8,830 nucleotides of DNA from the NCBI GenBank assembly GCA_031257135.1, contig JAIRPH010000143.1:1-8830 (forward strand), in the 5' to 3' direction. A program made the translations under genes and the position numbers. The stretch comes from Spirochaetaceae bacterium (GTDB taxonomy: Bacteria; Spirochaetota; Spirochaetia; Treponematales; Breznakiellaceae). Below, piece after piece: positions 7,101 through 8,830 of this stretch; position 1 is the first letter of the stretch; the number at the start of each line of letters is the position of its first letter. The notes below the pieces were generated by a model, which had not been told where the DNA came from, made no database searches, and saw nothing but the letters and a program-made list of their open reading frames with translations.

Positions 7101-7391
7101 CAGAGGCTCAAAACCCTTGTGGAAATGCTCGAATTCCTCTTGAGATTCAGTATACCGGATTGTCGAACTCCAGCTGATAAGCCCGTCAAGATTTTCCTGA
7201 TTCGCCAAAGCATAGACCGAATTACGCAAATATTCCGAATCTGTCCGGGCGTTTAGTCTGCCTCCGGGAAAAATAAAGAAAGTTACTCCCTCAGACTGCG
7301 CGATTTTCGCAAAACTAGACCATACATTTTGGGCCGCCCCAGTATGTATCGACGCAAGCGTCAGTCCTATCCTTTTTTTTGCGGAACCCAT
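4194..7391 (-). CDS. Giant AraC-type regulator: PBP-like sensor, GAF-like, pseudo-histidine-kinase, two pseudo-receivers, AraC HTH
   Basis: This is a 1065-residue soluble protein with no signal peptide or membrane segment. Residues 5-290 (KKRIGLTLAS to IIIRESCGC) match LacI-type periplasmic-binding-protein folds but lack the LacI HTH. A helical linker (305-425) leads to a GAF-like domain (437-550). Residues 563-635 align with HisKA: GKTEFLLMLENELYDPL replaces the usual SHELRTPL block, with Asn578 where the phospho-His should be. Residues 645-732 keep HATPase outlines (GDVSRLSQ 657-664, LLLAERIVLLHGG 704-716) but have lost the N-box Asn and the DxGxG loop. Two receiver-like units follow (748-837 and 841-953). 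The second has PALIVLNGL with Asn888 at the phospho-Asp position. The AraC HTH is at 965-1065: KLAESVHISEDYLTRIF and TIQEIALRSGFQDQAYFCRVF. It is inferred to be a ligand-responsive activator, perhaps for sugar uptake; the target is unknown. The ATG is preceded by only a weak GGA, but the first beta strand starts right after it. Confidence 0.9.
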   Translation of the reverse strand: MGSAKKRIGLTLASIHTGAAQNVWSSFAKIAQSEGVTFFIFPGGRLNARTDSEYLRNSVYALANQENLDGLISWSSTIRYTESQEEFEHFHKGFEPLPYVTLAYKVPGHPCVQFDAYNGMKSLAAHFITVHNARYIAFLRGPAFHQSAAARFSGYQDALKEAGLQEEPALITDPFNWNMGEAAAAQLFEKRGLIPGRDFDTLIGSSDMMVVSGARYFHKKGYYIPRDYHVGGFNNSGESRILESPLSTVHMPYAELCGESFRIMLKLLGKKKKAEIADVSLPSEIIIRESCGCRRTPYTDMKPSGLHARLEESMKALLAMTAETVPLHSVRLNPARMKTLAYPILRAFFYEPKERFFQVFEKGLARFFTAGYDPESLIGLFERMFASGLIPADKILWASSVYGAVFRIQERLVIKARYAAEKWNTALNSLKCELLGTRDRNALVESLARYLPDIGITTGAIVLFEDEKISIWVGGFSPAGISPVRGQRFPARLLTPEGLKDRYANGIFMVQPLFIENQSLGYFIHNVPFREGLIFEELRSAVSYALKGIALMNEVIRTKQIAEQAERGKTEFLLMLENELYDPLAGLLEKAEALEKNLPARPEDLQDLKSFIAVRNAEAGSLIDLTLSRLDELSIHKRLFDPEELLPGIGSFPLLTGDVSRLSQCFSLIRDVYTGEVSVFLRHEGLMVHIAKGGTERKEKKRALLLAERIVLLHGGTCNWEDAHCAITLPWTTLTGLEPARQPGSPGDHVLVLSDPSLRPANFFNLKTVQDVEQAAELPGRTAYIFWDAGAASTGDLVRVSALRRRSELLTVPFLCYRRDASFSGKTLIDAVERAITSPKRGVVLFVNVPETLRRAWSQAEIEGIHIASMGLFNETVSEILPALIVLNGLSADTVEQVRRHPLTVTAPIVAVSDRIQSAAEVVSISRYSRVLLCHSAVAESSEFTDRITALIGGDEILPPHTGALVKKTLLYFDGHAEFHISRWKLAESVHISEDYLTRIFHREMGLSLWDYLNRYRVFFAANLLRKTDDTIQEIALRSGFQDQAYFCRVFKKIYGFPPGKLRKR

Positions 7392-7518
7392 GTATCCAGT
7401 CTAGCGGAATGCCGCGTTTTTTACAAGAAGAAGGATTCTATTACGGATAGTCAACTTCCCCACGCCTAATTGCATTTTTTTGAAATTGCGTATAAAGTAA
7501 AAAAATCAGGAGAAAAAA
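7392..7518. promoter_or_regulatory. Divergent regulatory spacer between the regulator and the toxin-antitoxin operon
   Basis: The 127 bases must hold both promoters. For the + strand, TTGCAT (7470-7475) and TATAAA (7491-7496) have a short 15-base spacer, and AGGAG (7508-7512) sits six bases before the antitoxin ATG. AATTGC occurs twice (7468-7473 and 7484-7489). For the - strand, TTGACT (complement of 7449-7454) is a fair -35, but nothing like a -10 stands 16-18 bases on. No clear palindromic operator was seen. Confidence 0.35.
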
Positions 7519-7713
7519 ATGCCTATAACCGAAGCGGTAAGAGAAGAAATTGAAATGGACGCGGATTGGGAATGCCCTATCTGCGGCAAAAATCCAAAAT
7601 TTAACGCCGAAACCATAGCCGCGGCTGAGGAATGCCGGGCGATGCGCGCTGGAAAAATACCGTTCAAAAGGTATCACAGCATTGAAGAACTGCGGGAAGA
7701 ATTAGGTGTGTAA
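7519..7713 (+). CDS. Atypical antitoxin of a YafQ-type pair, with a CPIC segment in place of the ribbon-helix-helix
   Basis: This 64-residue protein starts at ATG 7519 behind AGGAG. Its C-terminal half, NAETIAAAEE (29-38) through RYHSIEELREELG (51-63), resembles the toxin-wrapping tail of RelB/DinJ antitoxins, which ends in a helix of the type 'F/H-S-hydrophobic-E-E-hydrophobic'. RelB/DinJ proteins normally begin with about 45 residues of ribbon-helix-helix that binds DNA and dimerises. Here only 28 residues precede the tail and they contain WECPICGK (Cys19, Cys22), a zinc-knuckle-like turn. Cys39 and possibly His53 could complete a metal site. The frame upstream meets a stop at 7498-7500, so no longer form exists. 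It is inferred to neutralise the toxin encoded two bases downstream; whether it can repress its own operon is doubtful. Confidence 0.8.
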   Translation: MPITEAVREEIEMDADWECPICGKNPKFNAETIAAAEECRAMRAGKIPFKRYHSIEELREELGV

Positions 7714-7715
7714 TA

Positions 7716-7988
7716 GTGCTTGATTTTACTTTCAGCAATCGATTTAAAAAAGACCTCGATCTTATGGAAAAACGCCGAAAAAATATGGATAAGCTCTATG
7801 ATATTATGACGCTTATTATTTTTGAGGAACCTTTGCCGAAACACTGCCGTGAACACATCTTACACGGCAATTTAGAAGGTTTTTGGGAATGCCATATCGA
7901 AGGCGATTGGATAATAATCTATGATATTGATCCAATTAACGAAATGATATACTTCTCAAGAACCGGTACCCATTCGGACTTGCTTTAA
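7716..7988 (+). CDS. YafQ-family type II toxin (RelE/ParE superfamily RNase)
   Basis: The 90-residue protein begins at GTG 7716, two bases after the antitoxin stop, so the pair is translationally linked. YafQ toxins are small ribosome-dependent mRNA endonucleases. The family pattern is complete: FSNRFKKDLDLMEKR (6-20), LPKHCREHILHGNLEGFWECHI (40-61), GDWIIIYDID (63-72) and FSRTGTHSDLL (80-90). The residues matching the E. coli YafQ active site are His47 or His50, His60, Asp64, Trp65, Arg82 and His86. Only the terminal Phe of the E. coli protein is replaced, by Leu90. The length is normal for the family and no lesion is visible, so the toxin is probably functional. A terminator overlaps the stop codon. 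Confidence 0.92.
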   Translation: MLDFTFSNRFKKDLDLMEKRRKNMDKLYDIMTLIIFEEPLPKHCREHILHGNLEGFWECHIEGDWIIIYDIDPINEMIYFSRTGTHSDLL

Positions 7989-8011
7989 AACTTGCGCCGG
8001 TGCAAGTTTTT
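7987..8011 (+). terminator. Intrinsic terminator of the toxin-antitoxin operon
   Basis: AAAACTTGC (7987-7995) and GCAAGTTTT (8002-8010) form a perfect 9-bp stem with a six-base loop (GCCGGT), and the T run continues to 8011. The stem begins inside the toxin's TAA, so the operon has almost no 3' untranslated region. Confidence 0.78.
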
Positions 8012-8053
8012 CAGGGACCCTCTTTGCGGTTTGCGGGCTTTGGCGTCTTGGGA

Positions 8054-8069
8054 TGGTGTCAGACACTTA
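8054..8069 (+). repeat. TGGTGTCAGA motif, copy 1, with palindrome GTGTC-A-GACAC
   Basis: TGGTGTCAGACACTTA contains the perfect interrupted palindrome GTGTC-A-GACAC (8056-8066). A near copy lies at 8374-8390. The two flank the promoter and leader upstream of the CsgG-like gene. Confidence 0.55.
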
Positions 8070-8094
8070 AAAAAACGCAAAAAATGTTGAGGTC

Positions 8095-8123
8095 TTGACA
8101 AAAAAATTTTGTTCGGTATATAT
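8095..8123 (+). promoter_or_regulatory. Strong sigma-70-type promoter TTGACA-N17-TATATA
   Basis: TTGACA (8095-8100) matches the -35 consensus perfectly and lies 17 bases from TATATA (8118-8123), or 19 from TATATT. Transcription should begin near 8130, giving a leader of about 275 bases to the ATG at 8406, or an independent small RNA. It is the best promoter in the window. Confidence 0.65.
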
Positions 8124-8325
8124 TTAGTTGGTTATGCTGAAGGATATACCTGTAGCGGAAAAAGTTTTTTCTCTTAGCGGCGGCTTTGGGGCAGACCTCG
8201 CTGTCCCGTCAAAATATTCTACCAGACCGCACAAACCTTGTCAAGTACCTAAAGCTCGAATTCAAAAAAACTTTCCCGTTTTTACAAAATTTAGAAAATT
8301 TAGAAAAAATTTCCCCCAATCCGGC

Positions 8326-8359
8326 GGGAGCGAGCGCGTTTCACTCTGCGCTCGCGCCC
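8326..8359 (+). other. Strong GC-rich hairpin with a competing pairing partner
   Basis: GGGAGCGAGCGC (8326-8337) pairs with GCGCTCGCGCCC (8348-8359) over 12 positions with one mismatch around a 10-base loop. The 5' arm contains AGCGAGC (8329-8335), which is also complementary to GCTCGCT at 8367-8373, so two mutually exclusive folds are possible. No T run follows either stem, so it is not an ordinary terminator. Confidence 0.6.
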
Positions 8360-8373
8360 GTTTCATGCTCGCT

Positions 8374-8390
8374 TGGTGTCAGATACCTTA
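8374..8390 (+). repeat. TGGTGTCAGA motif, copy 2
   Basis: TGGTGTCAGATACCTTA shares its first ten bases with copy 1 at 8054 and then diverges by a C/T change and one inserted C. GGTGTC-A-GATACC forms a 6-bp inverted repeat with one G-T pair. It ends just before the AGGAG of the next gene. Confidence 0.55.
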
Positions 8391-8405
8391 TTTTTAGGAG
8401 ATACT

Positions 8406-8830
8406 ATGAAAAGAAACATTGTTAGTCTTTGTATGGCGGTTGGTTTGGCGTCGCTTACGGGGAATCTCCCGGCGCAAGTCCTGACCTTAAACGAGATTAT
8501 TTCGCAAGCCGCGAAAATGGTTGAATCGAGATTAGTTCAAGGGTCAAAGGTGGCGGTACTGAACTTTTCGTCAACGTCGGAGGTCTTTTCCGATTACGTC
8601 ATCGAAGAGTTGTCCGGCGCGTTGGTAATGAACAACAAAGTTACGATTATCGAGCGGCGGAGTCTCGATCTGATCCGCAAGGAGATGCAATTACAGCTTT
8701 CCGGGGATGTGAGCGATGATTCAGCGCAGGCGATTGGGAAGCAGTTGGGCGCGCAGGCGATTGTGTCCGGGTCGCTGACTAATCTTGGGGATATGTACCG
8801 GTTCAGGATTAAGGCGATCAACGTGGAAAC
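8406..8830 (+). CDS. Exported CsgG/LpoB-like protein, N-terminal part (runs off the window)
   Basis: The ATG at 8406 follows AGGAG (8396-8400) with five bases of spacing; 141 codons are visible. MKRN plus a hydrophobic core (5-18) and a site near LPA|Q (residue 23) make a signal peptide, and the lone Cys9 is not in a lipobox. Residues 48-141 have the CsgG/LpoB-like pattern: KVAVLNF (48-54), SDYVIEELSGAL, TIIERRSLDLIRKE (80-93), IGKQLGAQAIVSGSL (110-124) and LGDMYRFRIKAINVE (127-141). CsgG forms the curli secretion channel, and LpoB activates a penicillin-binding protein; this broad superfamily is used in many envelope roles, so no specific job is assigned. The strand 'SGSLTNLGD...INV' closely resembles 'TGHIKTLGD...VNV' in the first module of the 585-residue protein at the left of the window. 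The missing C-terminus could carry another domain. Confidence 0.87.
   Translation, partial: MKRNIVSLCMAVGLASLTGNLPAQVLTLNEIISQAAKMVESRLVQGSKVAVLNFSSTSEVFSDYVIEELSGALVMNNKVTIIERRSLDLIRKEMQLQLSGDVSDDSAQAIGKQLGAQAIVSGSLTNLGDMYRFRIKAINVE

Larger units (their letters stand above)
8012..8405 (+). other. Gene-poor leader region upstream of the second CsgG-like gene
   Basis: No convincing gene was found in about 390 bases. The region holds a near-consensus promoter, an A+T-rich stretch with repeats of AAAATTTAG (8287-8312), a strong GC hairpin and two copies of a TGGTGTCAGA motif, each listed separately. Two overlapping open frames on the + strand (from ATG 8134 and ATG 8186) have no ribosome-binding site and no recognisable family; the second runs into the CsgG-like gene. 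The stretch is best read as a long 5' leader, a small RNA or the remnant of a repeat. Confidence 0.5.

Noticed and set aside
7426..7454. TTGACT on the - strand as -35 of the regulator promoter
   Set aside because: The sequence 16-18 bases on is TCTTCT, which is not -10-like; the only TTGTAA is at 22 bases.
1..8830. tRNA, rRNA, CRISPR array or complete insertion sequence
   Set aside because: No cloverleaf, spaced repeat array, transposase or terminal inverted repeats were found on reading both strands.

Overview
The window looks like chromosomal DNA of a host-associated spirochaete, most likely a termite-gut-type Treponema. This is inferred from the gene families, not from a marker gene. The clues are CsgG/LpoB-like proteins, one fused to a formylglycine-generating-enzyme (FGE/SUMF1) domain, an ApbE lipoprotein, and a very large cytoplasmic regulator with a sugar-binding-protein-like sensor at one end and an AraC DNA-binding domain at the other. 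Base composition looks near 50% G+C. No rRNA, tRNA, CRISPR array or complete insertion sequence was seen.

Left part (1-3244, all + strand). The window opens in the last 37 codons of a membrane-protein-like gene. A 46-residue four-cysteine protein of desulforedoxin type follows and ends in a good intrinsic terminator. Next comes an apparent two-gene operon. The first gene encodes an exported 585-residue protein with two CsgG/LpoB-like modules and a C-terminal FGE-like domain that lacks the catalytic cysteines. Ten bases later comes an ApbE-type FAD:protein FMN transferase lipoprotein whose ribosome-binding site overlaps the upstream stop.

Middle (3245-7391). A short spacer carries two copies of an 18-bp sequence at a 21-bp period and a promoter-like TTGATC-N18-TATAAT. 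It leads to a small three-helix membrane protein with an unclear start. A 343-bp stretch without a convincing gene (3851-4193) separates this from a convergent 1065-residue regulator on the - strand. That protein reads as a periplasmic-binding-protein-like sensor (no LacI HTH), a helical linker, a GAF-like domain, a histidine-kinase-like core with Asn at the phospho-His position, two degraded receiver-like domains and an AraC HTH. It looks like a two-component phosphorelay collapsed into one transcription factor whose phosphotransfer chemistry has been lost.

Right part (7392-8830). Divergent from the regulator is a type II toxin-antitoxin pair: a YafQ-like RNase toxin with its active-site residues in place, and an antitoxin whose usual ribbon-helix-helix DNA-binding half is replaced by a short CPIC-containing segment. 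A terminator overlaps the toxin stop codon. After it comes a gene-poor stretch with a near-consensus promoter (TTGACA-N17-TATATA), a strong GC hairpin with an alternative pairing partner, and two copies of a TGGTGTCAGA motif. It leads into a second exported CsgG/LpoB-like protein that runs off the window.

The most unusual items are the regulator with degraded phosphorelay domains, the antitoxin without a ribbon-helix-helix, and the cysteine-less FGE domain fused to tandem CsgG-like modules. None of them can be shown to be new without database searches.
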